Shown: positions 13,511-26,885 of the stretch, in pieces
How positions within the stretch are numbered: position 1 is the first letter of the stretch
Layout of the letters: each line of letters opens with the position of its first letter
NCBI GenBank assembly: GCA_007922305.1
Contig: ML677330.1
Coordinates: 1,205,109-1,269,108, forward strand
From: Dermatemys mawii
Taxonomy: Eukaryota > Chordata > Testudines > Dermatemydidae
Reading direction: 5' to 3'
DNA length: 64,000 bases
Notes under the pieces: generated by a model
Told to the model about the DNA's origin: nothing
The model's input: only the letters and a program-made list of their open reading frames with translations
Database searches by the model: none
Position numbers and translations under genes: made by a program

Positions 13511-13882
13511 TTTAGTTTAACAACCATTATAACCTATTAGTTCAATAACTGATGTTGAACAGGTAACCCAAACAGAGCACACGAGAGCTCTGTGAGAACC
13601 GTTACAGTCTAAAGAAAACAATACAGATTATTAAAAAAAGGTTTGAGCCAAAATCCTGTCAAGATGAGGACAGGTGTATAGGTCAGGAGGGGACATTTCC
13701 CCTCTCTCAGAAAACCAGAAATGAAACAGCATATCCAAACGTTTTAGAACATTTAGAAGGACTAGATGCTAACTCTAGTTAGGTAATTAATTTAGCTCAA
13801 GAAATGGACCAAGAAGAGAAGGGTTACTATTTTTTTCCATACTCCTTTGATCATCTGTACTAAAAAGCTAACAGTGAGGAAG

Positions 13883-14085
13883 GGCAGTTTTGTGGCTAAG
13901 GTGCTAACTGGGACTTGAGAGACCAGCACTCAATTCCTTGCTCCAGCACAGGCTTCCTATGTGACCATGGGCAAGTTACTGAGACTGTTTCTCAGTACTC
14001 CATCTGTAAAAAAGGGGACAACAGAACTTCCCTACATCAGAGGGATACATTAAAGATTGTGAGGGCCTCACATACTATGGTACTG
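13883..14085 (+). mobile_element. MIR-like SINE
   Basis: The order of segments follows the MIR family: GTGGCTAAGGTGCTAACTGG in the tRNA-derived head, CAATTCCTTGCTCCAGCAC at the B-box region, then the core CTATGTGACCATGGGCAAGT, followed by CTCAGTACTCCATCTGTAAA. MIR elements are inactive tRNA-derived CORE-SINEs. The 3' boundary is uncertain. Confidence 0.85.
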
Positions 14086-14477
14086 AGGACTACAGAAATA
14101 CCACAACAGAAAACTAATCCCTCAACAGATTTTGTCAGACGATCCCAGAGCACTTATATTTTCAAGGGCACCAGAGAAGTTGAAATTCTCGAGACTGGCT
14201 GAATAATCAGGTGTAACAGAACAACACTCCGTGCATCTGAGGGTGGACAGAAGTACCACAAACGTTGTTTTTTGTCATCTTTCTGTAACTGCCCAATCCT
14301 AAAGGTCAGTTCAGTCCCCCCACCCTACCACATATACACCAGGCTCATCAAAAGTTAGAACTATTCTAAATTGCACGAGCTTTGAACTGTTCTCTAGAGA
14401 TTTTTACACCATCTGGTGAATTTAAGAGCTGTGTACTCTGGCCCTATCATCACTGACGCAACTTGCCCCGGATATGT

Positions 14478-14485
14478 CTCTAGAC
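14478..14485. repeat. 8-bp target-site duplication, left (CTCTAGAC)
   Basis: Identical to 15164-15171 on the other side of the hAT-type element. An 8-bp duplication with TA at positions 4-5 fits hAT transposases of the Buster group (nnnTAnnn). Confidence 0.9.
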
Positions 14486-15163
14486 CAGTAGTGGGCAATC
14501 TGCAGCCCACGGGCGGCATGCGGCTATCAGGGTAATCTGATTGTAGGCTGCGAGACATTTTGCTGATGTTGTCCATCCGCATGCACAGTCCCCTGCAGCT
14601 CCCAGTGGCTGCATTTCACCATTCCCAGCCAATGAAAGCTTCAGGAAGTGGCATCCAGCACGTCCCTCTGGCTCCCTGCTTCCCGCAGCTCCCACTGGCC
14701 GGGAATGGCTTGTGAGTTGCTTGTTGGCTAGTTTTTGGCTTGTTGTAGCTTGTTGCTGCTTTTTTTCCTTTGATCAGCTCTTGACAAGTAGGAGACGTGG
14801 CAAGGAGGGGGAAACAGGGGCAAGGCAGGGAAGAGAGTCAGGGGGTGCATAGCAGGCCCACCACAGTCCCAGACTGCATGTTGCAGTGATCTAGTCACAT
14901 AGAGTGTTGAGGTTCTTAGGGATTGGCTTGTTTTCGCCTTGTTTTAAAACAGGATTAGCTTGATTTTAGGTTTATTTTGAAAGTTGGAGTGCTTATTTAC
15001 CACATGAAAATTGGCAACCCTGGATTTGGCAAACCACAGCCACTGGGAGCTGTGGGCGGCCATGGCTGCAGATGGTCAATGTCATCAAAATATATCACGG
15101 CCCACAATCACGTTATCCTGATGAGCCACTTGCAGCCCCTGGGTCACAGGTTGCCCACCACTG
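14486..15163. mobile_element. Non-autonomous hAT-type transposon, 678 bp
   Basis: The left end CAGTAGTGGGCAATCTG is the inverted counterpart of the right end CAGGTTGCCCACCACTG, and the element is bracketed by an exact 8-bp duplication CTCTAGAC. The outer 220 bp and the last 150 bp are long inverted copies of one another (CAGCTCCCAGTGGC and CCACTGGGAGCTG for example), so the original element was largely palindromic. About 300 bp in the middle, roughly 14710-15020, is not part of the palindrome and looks inserted. No transposase is encoded, so it must have been moved in trans. Confidence 0.92.
14710..15020. other. Insert inside the hAT-type element
   Basis: The palindrome of the surrounding element breaks after CTGGCCGGGAATGG and resumes near GGCAAACCACAGCCACTGGG. 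The intervening sequence contains repeated GGCTTGTT units (around 14724-14755 and 14925-14940), a purine-rich tract (14790-14840) and ends with TTGGCAACCCTG, which resembles the end of another reptile repeat. Its identity is not established. Confidence 0.6.
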
Positions 15164-15364
15164 CTCTAGACTGAAGGGGTTGATATTTGCTACACCATCT
15201 GGGGATACCTCCATGCCGGGGGATTCTCAGCTAATTGTTTAAACCATCTTTCTAGACCCTTTGTGCCACTTAAAGGACCAGAATGAGGTCGAGGATTCGG
15301 CCATATGAGTTGAGTTTAATTACACTGTGGTTCTACCATCAGTCCAAATTTCTCTGCACTATGG

Positions 15365-15431
15365 GTGAAGTCCTGATATAGTGAAGCCAATAGAAATTTT
15401 GATATTGACTTCCATGAGATCAGGATTTTAT
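15365..15431. repeat. Short palindromic repeat
   Basis: TGAAGTCCTGATATAGTGAA at the left is mirrored by GATATTGACTTCCATGAGAT and CAGGATTTTA at the right. It belongs to the same fold-back family as 17059-17125, with AAGCCAATAGA in the centre. Confidence 0.6.
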
Positions 15432-17058
15432 CATGTGTTTCTAACAAAGCATGTGAATCCAATGAAGATTTTTCTTTCCTTTCTGCTGCATCTTGAATTC
15501 AGTACACTTACTCCTGTACAAGATAAATAATGTTTAGTGTAGCATAATGGAAACAAACAAAAAAACAAAGTATTTAAGTATTAAGGTCATGACCCAAACT
15601 GCCAAAAGAAAAGAAATTAAGGGGAAAAAAAAATCTGTGGAGTGTTCCCTGCATATGCAGCCCTGGATTGCCCCTCCCTGATATAATATAATTACATAGC
15701 TCTGTAGCATTCAAGGACTGATAGCATTTCATTAAACAATCTACATTTTTATCTTAAGTACTACAATCTTTCAGTCCATCTAGTCTCTTCAAAAAAGCAG
15801 TATATCTTATTGAAAAATGTCATCATATTTTATCATCACATCCATACTCATGATAGTGAGAGACACCATGAGTTCTGTTCCTGGACGTATTAGTTCAGGA
15901 ATTACAACTCGGTTCTTTGAAAGTGAATCCCGCCATGCAGGCAAAAGACTAAAAGGTCAGAGACAGGCAGGGAAACTTATTTTTCATGGTTTATTGAGTT
16001 AAATAATGTATTAGGAAGTAGCTACTCAGACCCTACCGAGCATCTCCATTGCTAACAATACACTGGGACTGACAGAAATTGACGCCTAAAGATGGGATCC
16101 TAAATCCATATCTAGATGCTTTAAAAAGTGGCCTGATTAAAAAAGGACTTAGAATGTAAAAGCTCCCATTGAAGTCAATGAAAGCTGTTGGTACTCAGCA
16201 TCTTGGAAAAGATATACATGGTCACATAATTAAAGACTATCATATGCACAGTGGAGCAGAGTTATGTTTGAGCAGGCCATCTTAGCATAGTCATTAGCTG
16301 GTTTTTGAGTTGCTTCACTTTGCAACCTTGGTGTATTTTTGGTAGGGAATTTCTTACGTTACAAAAATGAAAAAAAAAATCTCCATATTAAATTTTTTGT
16401 TATACAGATATACAACACTACACACTAAAACAACAAGGAGTCTGGTGGCACCTTAAAGACTAACAGACTAACTCTACACACTATGCATTACATGTAGCCA
16501 ATGAGACAAGAGCCCGTTTTTCATTCCACACACAACTTTCACTATCTGACGGAGTCCTGATTTCTCTGTGGACATTTGCTGATTATAGAGAAAGAAACAG
16601 TACTGTCTACAAACTTCTGCACCCTAGGCACACACAGGTAGAAAATTTAAAGAATATTAAAAAAACTCTCAAAGAAATCACACTGCAAAAACCAGTATTC
16701 ATACACAAAGTACAAGTTTTAAATCCATATGATAGAAAAAAAATCACATTTAATTTTTAACTATTACAAGAAGACACCTCTGACACTTGTGACTATCAAC
16801 CTGACATGCTAAAACCATTGCAAAAAGAAATCAGAGCATTTTATATTTTAATGGGAGATGTGCATCTCCACACCCCCATTCCCTTTGTTCTTCACAACAG
16901 CTAAGCCATTTTGACTCAAACTTTTAAAAAATAATAACCACTACCCAGACTGAGAACAAACCTGTCAAGTGCCAGCCAGGAATTTCAGTCTGAAAAAAAA
17001 TTATAAATAACTGAAAATGGCTTCTTGGAATTGAAATATGTACAAACTAACACTTGAG
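15432..17058. other. Non-coding stretch with two repeat fragments
   Basis: No gene recognised. A weak palindromic repeat of the AGGCACCTAA type may lie at 16079-16210, and a repeat fragment at 16430-16470 is listed separately. Confidence 0.45.
16430..16470 (+). repeat. Fragment of GTGGCACCTTA-type interspersed repeat
   Basis: AACAAGGAGTCTGGTGGCAC followed by CTTAAAGACTAACAGAC matches the same repeat family as 33597-33779 and 42762-42860. I know the motif as very common in turtle and crocodilian DNA but will not assign a family name. Confidence 0.75.
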
Positions 17059-17125
17059 GTGAAATCCTGGCCCTATTGAAGCCAATAGCAAAATTCTATG
17101 GAATTCAATAGTATCAGGATTTTGC
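17059..17125. repeat. Short palindromic repeat
   Basis: GTGAAATCCTGGCCCTATTG and the inverted partner GAATTCAATAGTATCAGGAT form a fold-back unit of about 67 bp. The core CTATTGAAGCCAATAG is itself palindromic. Confidence 0.75.
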
Positions 17126-19458
17126 TAAATGTTGCTTTGTGCTCCGTCTACAAGAATAATGAACGATTACTTATAACCTATACAGAGAATTATGCATACA
17201 CATACACATACTATTAATAAACATATCCCTGTAGGTTTAAGAATGTGATCAGATTAGAAACACCAAGAGATTAAATGCTTATCTAAACACTTAACTTTCT
17301 TGTTGTAGAAACTGGGGTAGACTGTTTCACTATATCAGATTTATAAGATTTTTCAAGATTCCTTATTACCAATGTTTATAAATGCCAGCAGCATAGTCAA
17401 AGCCCTTCTTTCCTCATCTACACTAGAGAAATTGGTATTTTGGTCCTCCTTGAATGTTTGTAACTCATCACACATCCACAAACAAAATTGCTCCTAAGAC
17501 TGTACATGGCTTATATTTGTTTGGAGACCTCCTCTATTCCAGTCTTCACCAGTGCAGTGCAAATATAAATGGCAAATAGTTTTCCTACATCCATTGAGTG
17601 CACAATTGATTTAGTATCTCTTGCTATTGTTTGGTGGAAACAGAGTCTCCTCTTGTTTACTCATGGAAAGTTCACTGTTTTTGAAAATGTTGTAATTTTG
17701 CCCAGAAATCCTATTGTACATATTCAAGAACCTGTCACAATGATCCTCTAAGGAGCACACAATGGGCACATGGGTTCCATCAATTTATCAAGGGCAATGT
17801 TATCAAATGGTCAGTTTTCCAATGCAGATACAGTCCTTCTCTCTCTCAATAATTATTTTATTTTCTCATTCTCATTAAAGCTTATCCACATGTTTTCAAT
17901 AGTCAAGATTCAGTTTGATTCTAGTTAGATGAAGTTTTGGACTGGTTTGAGTTTATTTATTTATTTTATCCAAACCAGCTCTCACATCCCAAGTACATAC
18001 ATATTTATGCATAGCAAGAAGCAATAACTTCTTTGTCACTATTCTTGTCCATCTTGCTAAAGAGTCTAATCCTAATCTCTCCAACACTTGTTCAGTGCCA
18101 GTTTCCAAGTATGACCACTGTTAGCCATGTCTGTTTTCACTGAGCCTTCCAGTCCTCTACCCATGGGAGCATTCAAAATTGTTTCAAGTTCACCATTCCA
18201 TGGTCTTATTTCTACTGGCCCATGAATTTACGAGATTGGCCCAAGGGAATCACCATAATCCTATTTTTAAATTCATAATTTACTAAATGCAAAAACTGTA
18301 CTTCTGAACACACAACTTTTTTTTTTCTTCTTTTAGTGTGGTAACCATAATGCTCTTATGCAAGAGACAGTGGACTATGATCTCAGAGTACAAGCTCCAT
18401 TTAGAATTATTTTATTTAAATTGCATGGCATTTTATTCTGCAGTTCCCTGGCACACTGTGTTTGAGAACCTCCAATTCATAGGATGATACACTGAGCTCT
18501 CACCAGCATAATGATTTGGCCATTAGTGACTTTAATTGTTTTTCAAAGATATGATTTGGAAAAGAACAGGAGAGCATTTTCTTCTATGACCTTATTTTAA
18601 AAACAGTATAAACAGCAAAAAACATAATATAATTACTTAATACTTTGAGTCTAAGAGGCAGCCTCCAAATTCCATCTTTCAATAATATGCAGGAACTGCT
18701 TGAACTGCAGGAACTGCTTGAATTTATGGACAAAAATATGTAGAATCTCCCATTTCATTACAGTCCCACTAATGCTGCATCTTCTGATGTCAGGAAAACT
18801 GCTCCCAACAATATCACTATTTCTATTGCTCATGCCAATGCACATTTTGGAAAAGTCAATGAGATACAATTCTGAATATTCATTACCAAGACCGGGATAA
18901 TCACTCCCAATGTAATAAAAAAAAGATTGAAGATTAACTTTTCGTGTACAACATCAAGAAAAAGAACCAACTGACTTTTGTCATAATACTTGGGAAAAAA
19001 ATCCTCACATTAAAAAACAGAGCCAATATAAGAAAAAGTAGTCAATCGGGATCCTGTTTTGCTGTGAGAAAAATGTTTTCCTCCCCAAAGCTGAATAAGA
19101 AAATTTACAGAAGATCTCACAACCCCGGATTGTGCAAAATGGCAGATGAGTCCCAAGTAATGATAAAACCCAAGTAATGCACACTGGGAAACCTAGTCCT
19201 AACTATGCATACAAAATGATGGAGTCTAAATTAGCTGTCACTCTTCAAGACAGATCTTAGGGTCATCATGCATAGTTCTTTGAAAACGTCCACTCAATGG
19301 GCAGCATTGGGAGTGTAGAGTGGGAAACCGAATCTCATGTCCACTCCAATTGGCTTAGTCAATTTTCCTTTTATTTAATACAATTTCAGACAGAATTACT
19401 GTTGCTTATAGGGTCTGGACATACATTCATGCCAGACAAGTAATAATAGGCAGCAGCA
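17126..19458. other. AT-rich non-coding stretch
   Basis: No gene or transposon recognised. The only structure noted is an 18-bp tandem duplication at 18689-18724. Confidence 0.45.
18689..18724. repeat. 18-bp tandem duplication
   Basis: GCAGGAACTGCTTGAACT at 18689-18706 is followed directly by GCAGGAACTGCTTGAATT at 18707-18724; 17 of 18 bases match. Confidence 0.95.
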
Positions 19459-19881
19459 GTCAAAAAAGCTAACAGGATGTTACGAACTATTAGAAGAAGA
19501 GAGCAAAAATAAGACAGAAAATATCAGAATGAAGCTATATAAATTCACACAACACATGGTCAACCTGAGGAACTCATTGCCAAGGGATATTGTGAAGGCT
19601 GAAAGTGTAATTTAATTCAGAAAAGAATTAGGTAAGTGCATGGAGGATAGGTCCATCAGTGGATATTGGTCAAGATGGTCAGGGACACAACCCTATGCTC
19701 TGGTGTCTCTAAATGTCTGACTGTGAGAAACTGGGATTGGGCAACAGGGGGTGGATCACTCAGTAATTGGCCAGTTCTGTTTATTCCTTCTGAAGTATCT
19801 GACATCAGCCATAGTCAGAAGATAGGATTCTGGGATAGATGGACCATTGGTGTAACCTCATATGGACATTATTGTGTTCTT
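19459..19881 (+). mobile_element. Decayed CR1 LINE fragment with internal deletion
   Basis: It begins in reverse-transcriptase coding sequence (AAAAAAGCTAACAGGATGTT, then AATAAGACAGAAAATATCAG), then jumps to the late coding region at TGGTCAACCTGAGGAACTC, losing several hundred bases relative to the family. The 3' untranslated region follows (GGAGGATAGGTCCATCAGTG, GATAGATGGACCATTGGT) and it ends near ATTATTGTGTTCTTA. It is more diverged than the copy at 12941 and has no usable frame. Confidence 0.88.
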
Positions 19882-22800
19882 AAATATTCCAGATTTTACA
19901 AGGAGAGATGTGGGAGAATACATGTAGGTTTCTCCTCCACTCAAGGCTTGTACACCATTAACTTCTTTGACTTCAAGAGAACTACTCCTGATTTAGCCCT
20001 TTATTTTAGGGTTTACTTATTTTAGCTCCAGAGAGATTGGCTACATATTCATAGTAAATTATTTTTGCTCTCAAGAAGCCTCTGCTGAGGAGGAGAGCCA
20101 CTTGTCTGATGCTAGATAGAGCATTACATTCACTTTTGCTAATTTTTGAAATCAGCCAATATAACGACTAATGCACAGCATATATTCCCTAGGTGTCCTG
20201 GACAAATGCTATACCCAATTAGATTTCCTTTCCAGTATTTATATAAGATTATGGGATATGGAGAAATGACAAAACAGGAGATGAGGACTTCTGTTCTTTG
20301 AGCCACAAAGATCCAATCCTGCAAAGAGAAATGCACGGGCAGACCCTATCATCTGCATGCAACTCAGCTGCAGTCATTAGGGCTCTACGGGGTCAGAAGT
20401 CTGCCCCCATTCTGTTTTCTTTACAGGTTTAGGGCCCCATTATTGAAATGTTTTATATCTGATCATCATCCTGTTTTAAGTCCATATGCTTTAGACTCAA
20501 ATTTTGTCTTTATCTATATACGAAGAGTTCCAGCTGAAGGCTATGGATGTATTGCCAATGTGATCCGAGTCTCTGCTCAATCTAACTTATGCAGTGCTAA
20601 GCATCATTCACGCAGCGCAATTTTGTGCTTTGCTTGCAAGAAAGCCACTGGCCTCCAAGTTGGTCTCCTACCTCAGTACTCCGAGGGACAAGCATTCTCA
20701 AACACACCACCATTGATTTCACACACCTGCACTCCGTCAGTAGTGGTAATTACCAGGCCCTGAATGCAGCCACTGACTAAGTAGCTTCTATCTACTTGAA
20801 ACTGACAGTATTGCCACTATTATTGCCCTGTGCAAAGTTTAGTTTTGCAACCACCATAAAGATGTACAATTTTTTTAACTGAGCTTCAAAAAGCTTTCTT
20901 TCCTTACTTACAAAAATATATTTTAATCGAGACTTGAACAAAGAAGCCAGCAAACACATTTATTATTAAAACAAACTTATCTAAAAATTCAAATCTTGGC
21001 TTATTAAGAAATATAATAAAGACTTTTCTGTAGTTTAGTATGCAAGAGTTAGATTGCTTGACCTCTCTTTTAATGACTTAATTAGCTGTATCAAAGCCCA
21101 GCTGGGCCTCCGCTGACAACATAGCTAGATATTTCAATCAGGCAGTGTTATGGAGAATAAGTAATAAATGCTACCTTGTCGCCATACAGTCCCAAACCAG
21201 AGTGCATGTTGGTAATGCTAAATTTGATCAGTATGCCTCATATTTCAATTAGTCGTGGTCTGAATCACTAAAACTGTGTAATGTGTATGAATTCCTGATA
21301 TCAGATACAGAGCAACAGGCTCCCACAGTTAGATCCCATAGAGTTTGCTTTTATTAGCAGCCAATTAATGGCCAAAATCTGCATTGCTTTTAAAATTTAT
21401 AACCTCTATTCCAGCTGCATCCACGGCTCCCAGTATACTGTATACAATCAGATCCATATCACTGTCGCAAGTCAAACAGCTGCAAACTGTATTCTGTCTG
21501 CAGGACTGAAAAAAACCCTTCTATACAGAAGCTTTAAAAAAAAAACCTCTTAGAAGTTCTTTTCAAAGCCCAGCAGCACTAGCCACTTTGCGACAATGAG
21601 CGATTTAATACAGAAAGAAAGAAATCTACACCAAGGTAACCTCTTGGGATGTGCTAGGTTTTCAAACGAATGAAACCCTATCACTTTGGCACAGCACAAG
21701 GGCAAGCAAAGCCACTTCTCCTGACCAAGGCTAAGAAAATATAAACATATAAAACCCGACCCTCATAGAAAATTAACCCATTGCATTCTAGGTAAAGTGA
21801 TTAAAAGATTCCGCCAGCACAAATATTAATATTTTAAACTAACTTGCACAAATTAGTAACATTGGAAATTGTAATCTTAACATCAGACCCAATAGAGACT
21901 ACCATGGAAAAAGACGCTCGTGCCTCTTTTCCCCCATAATGGTTTCATGCATACCTCAAGATTTCTAGACATTATTTTTAGGAATGAGTCTGTGTTTCTG
22001 TTATATGATATGGCAGGAAATTTTGATGTGATCAGATTCAGACAAAGCATAGTAGCTTTATGTATTGCTAAAGTCATGTCAGAAAGCCTCATGATAAAAG
22101 CCGATCTGACATTTAAAATTATGCTATTTTTAAAAAGTAATTTACCATATGTAAAAATGTGCAGGCCTAGATTATTTTTTGGCATCCGATCTTACAGCGT
22201 TATCTGAGACAAACACTAGATGCTTCTGTTCTCCTTTCCTCTCCTCCCCATGCCATTGACCAAAAATTTAGCTCAATGTCAGTACCATATAATAGATAAC
22301 TTATTCACCTGAATATTATCTCATTTCGGTGCACAGGAGTGTGAAAAAGCACTTCAAGAACAGTAATACACGGCAATAAAAATGTTGTACTTGGTTAATA
22401 CAAACTGCTGTCATGGCTATTTAAAAGACAATACAATCCTTTTTTACAAAATTCAGCCACTAATAACCAGCATTCTTTCTAACTGCTTAAATACTGCAGT
22501 AAGACTTGTAATGCCACTGTGAAATTATAAGCTAGTACTTCAAAGGTATTCTGTCTGTTACAAATTTAATCTTTGCTGGTATGTCACAACTCATTTCATC
22601 CCAGCAGCTTTGAGACACAGCAGAGCAGCATTTTTGTTGTCCTAGACAACCTGAACCAAACTGTTAAATACTTGTCTGATGCCCAAGAATGATCACAATA
22701 ATATTGCCTATGGGATTTGCAATAACAACTATTCTGAAAATCTGCAATTATTCTATTCCAGTTTGTAAGACAAGAAAAAACCTTGGATTTTTCCCCAAAA

Positions 22801-24954
22801 GCAGATTAAATACATTATAGATATTTTACTCTTTAAATGAGATAAAATGAAATGCATATATATCATAGTGGGCTTGGGGACATTTCCCTATGATGGTCCC
22901 AGTTCTTCTCACACTTGTACCAGTGGAAATCAGCAGTAAACTCTGTGGAAGTCAGTGAAATTATAGAAACATAAAGTGATCGTAAGAAGGAACAAAAATG
23001 GGGCCTGTATTTATGCAGTCTCTCTCCCCACATATAAACAGATACCAGACATGTACATGGGTGTACACAGATGCACATTTTCTCCTGTGATGTGGGCCTA
23101 CACACGTGTTTATACACACTCTGTGAAATCATGTCAGTGTTCTCCATTACTCAGTTTGAAACTATACAACAACATACACTAACAAATGTGCATTAGTACT
23201 CTTACTTTTCTGATGTGTGATCCAACTTTATTCTGCACACCCAGAGGTGAGTGCTACATCTTTCTGAAGACTGGAATAAGATACACTGCTGAGACACTGA
23301 AGGAAGCCATTTGTTTAAAAGATGATCTAACAGCATTCTGATATATTCCAAAATGTGCCGCTCTCCAAATATAAAAGACTGGGGGGGGGGGGGGCTACAC
23401 ATGATGGCCCCAACTAAAAAGATGTGTTTTAGCCAAAAGTGAACTGTTTACTCCAAACCCCAGAGATATTTGCATGCTACCCTCTGAAGCAGGAAAGTCT
23501 CAATCACCATTTTTGAAGCATAAGATTCTACCGACTTTACCAGGAATAATTTATGTGTGCAAGGCCACTTAGCTGTGAAGTCAATAGGGATCTCTTAGCC
23601 TTGTGAGTTTTTATACATATTTTAGATAAAACTCAGAAAAAAATAGCACTCAAGAACATCAAGTGGATTTAAAACTCTCTGTGCAGGACTCTGGATCCAT
23701 AAAAACATATAAATGAATTATACTGATTTTATACATATATTATCAACATAATCCATTTGTGTGTTTTATGTGTAATCAGCAAGCAATATTATAAACTGAT
23801 GAATCCATTTATAACATCCCTTATGTTATATAGATCTTAATTTTTCATTAAATAAACAAATTAATTCAACACACTCAGTAATATAAGAAACATTTACGTA
23901 ACATTTTATTGTTTCTTTACTATTTCAGAGCTCCATTTACAGAATAAGCAAGAAAACAACATAATGAAAATTGCTTTTAAAGTAAATCTGCATGGCTGAT
24001 TTACATATTCTTTATTGTATCACTCAGAAGTGGGGGCAAATATAATTCATACTATAGTAGGCACACTAATTTCCAGACTCTCAAGGTAAAATAAAATAAA
24101 ATAAAAATTCTCCGTCGATTTCAATGGGATTTTTTTGCACTGAGAGTTTGGAACAAGTTCCATTGTATTTCCTGATCATATTTAGGTTAATTAAGGTCTT
24201 TCAATCTTACTGATTCAGCAAAAGGTTGTTTATTCCTCAATATTATAACTACTGTAGCTCCATACTGGTCTACATGCAGTAGAGGAACTATTAGGAAGCC
24301 CGTTATAGATTGCATAGCTAAAATAAAGCATATGATAGATGCAAAAAACACATACATAGGAATAAATGTAGGTTAAACACTAACTATGTTTGCTTAAAGA
24401 CAACTGTATACACACCCACAGCCAAATCCATATACATGTGTGCGCTCATGCATTTTAATATAAACATGTTATTGCAAAATCACTGACAACTAAAAATTGG
24501 GAAGAAGAAAAAAAAAGGTGCATGGACAAGCTGCCGTAATTCAAGCAGAACCTGAAGGGATGGAGGGTAATAAACACTTTCATTAAGGAGGTCCATGTGC
24601 GACCCACTCATGGCCTGACTTTGTTCTACCATTCATGAATTATGTACTTATCTTTAACTCAGGAAATGACAGTGAATTATGCTGCCCCCTACCCCATATT
24701 ATCTCTCTAGATACAACACACTTGAACACTCAGATTTTTGTTTATATGTAGCTGTGACCATACAGACGCACACACTCATTACCCTCATATTTTCAGAGAG
24801 ATGCATTGTATGAGTGAACATGAATATATGTACATGCAAACGCACACAAAGAACACACATGTACACTCAGAAATAAAACTGAACCAAAGTATGGTGAAAT
24901 AACAGATTTCCCCATCCCTCTTCCTCCCTGCACCCCCAAAATGTAGTGGCTTCG
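19882..24954. other. Non-coding stretch, no gene recognised
   Basis: No exon or RNA gene supported. A 14-base G run lies at 23381-23394 and a (TAAAA)n tract at 24087-24106. The blocks 21860-22200 and 22300-22700 carry no recognisable repeats and could be worth a conservation test. Confidence 0.45.
23381..23394 (+). repeat. Poly(G) run, 14 bases
   Basis: Fourteen consecutive G residues, the same length as the run at 1583-1596. Confidence 0.95.
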
Positions 24955-25083
24955 AGGGTGACCAGATGTCCCAATTTTATAAGGATGGTCCCGATTTTTG
25001 AACCTTTTCCTTCTATAGGCTCCAATTGTCCCCCCGTCCCCATCCCCTGTCCTGATTTTTCAAATTTTCTGTCTGGTCACCCT
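24955..25083. mobile_element. 129-bp element with inverted terminal repeats
   Basis: The left end AGGGTGACCAGAT is the inverse of the right end TCTGGTCACCCT. Between them are CCCAATTTTATAAGGA and GTCCTGATTTTTCAAA, which are also partly inverted relative to each other. This is a very common reptile repeat of MITE type. I see no convincing target-site duplication, so the superfamily is not assigned. Confidence 0.85.
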
Positions 25084-25493
25084 TGTTGCTTCCCTTCATA
25101 TGAAGATGAAAGTAAGTCCTATTCAAATGGTATCCCTAAAGCCACCACCAAAAGCTTTGATATTGAGTGTGCTTTGGGCATCTTTGTGGGGCATTAAATC
25201 TTTTTCTTTTTGGAACAGATTTAAGTTCCATTGGTATTTGTCTTTAAAAATTAAATCGTTTGCATTTTTAATTCTCTCAGCACAGCCAGAATATATCCCT
25301 AGAATACAAATGTTCAGCGTTTAAGTATGTATTTTGTTGTACCTGCATTAACTAAACTGATTATATAATTTTCCTTTTACAAGTGTGTTTTTAATTAATT
25401 ACATTTAATATAGATATTTAGAATATAAATACACATATGCGCATGTGTGCATATACACAGGGTTTGGCTGGTCTTTGATTATTAAAGTCTTAA

Positions 25494-25542
25494 GATTCAT
25501 AGACGGTAAGGCCAGAAGGGACCACTGTGATCATCTGAGTCC
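25494..25542 (-). mobile_element. Very short CR1 3'-end fragment
   Basis: GATTCATAGACGGTAAGGCC followed by AGAAGGGACCACTGTGATCA and TCTGAGTC is the inverse of a CR1 3' terminus (consensus GGCCAGAAGGGACCACTGTG). The element seems to break off after about 50 bp. Confidence 0.8.
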
Positions 25543-26868
25543 TCGAGTGCTGAGTACTCAAGCACAGTCCTTACTCAGAAAAAAATCCCACTGAACTCAG
25601 AGCACAATTCCCACTTAACTACAGTATCACCTCCCAAATTTCTGGGAAAAATATCTTAAAATAGAAATGTCTTGTAATCTGCATATTTCTCAGAAGGCCT
25701 TGCTTATTAAAATGCAATTCTAGTATGTATTTATGTATAATTATTTCTGATATGGTATACAGTAGGGATTCCTGGTGTTTAAATTATGCCTAACATGTAC
25801 AGAATTGTGCTTTTTGAAGTAATCCTTTGTAATAAAACAGAATGCGTTTTGTCAGATATCTGGGTTTTTAACAGTGCTGTAATAAAGGTGCTTAAAAAAG
25901 GTTGCCTGAGGCAACTAAACCAGGATTTGACTTCTTGAAGAAAACCAAAGTAAAATAAAATTTCCCACACTGCAGAATCTAGTCATTAATTTTACTGAAG
26001 ACAGCCAGACATGCATGCCAATGTTTTTTGCTGAGTAAAATGTGTGTTTTACCATTATATTTTCCAAGATAATTCCTAACAAATAATTGACTTTCAGTTT
26101 CATTCATAATATATACATAATATAAGAATTTAATATAGTATTATTTTATATCTCTAACTGATCTCGACATAATGTTAGTACATATTGTCAAACACTTTGT
26201 TATTTTTCTTAATCTTGACATATATAAATACACATATACATTTTATATGGATATGAATTATATACCTTTTACATGTTTATGCCTGTAAACAGATGAAAGC
26301 TAAAAGGCCCTGCACAATATACTTTTACACAACTTTTAAATACATGATTTATATGACAGGAAGCACAAGACAAGCACTTTATAAGAATGTTGTTTGCATT
26401 TGCAGTTTTAAAAAATACTGTTTCTCCCTCTACCTCAAATCTTTAGTTCTTACTAAACACATTTATTTTGAATGCTCAATTTAGGGGAAAAATACCTAAA
26501 ACACTATAAAAATAAAGTATGTAGGTTATACAAACACTGTTAAATATATACACAGATGTGGCATTTAAAAAAAATAATTTTCAATTTCAATTATATCTAG
26601 ATATTGGTATTTAAATATATAGATTTCTCTGCAGATGCCTTATACTGTATGTTATTTAGAATATAGAGCATTCAGCTGATATATTTTTTGTTCATTTACA
26701 TTGTAACTAGAGAAATAACAAAATAGGCATAAATCAATTTAACAACAGAGGGGGAAAGGTATGATCACTTGTTTGTGTTATACATGTATTTTTTTCCAAA
26801 CTGAAGTTTAAAAACATTTTAGTTGATCAACTACAGAAGTGTAGCATAGCTGCAATGTGCTAATCATT

Positions 26869-26885
26869 CACACACACACACACAC
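26869..26885 (+). repeat. (CA)n microsatellite, 17 bp
   Basis: Eight and a half CA units. Confidence 0.9.
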
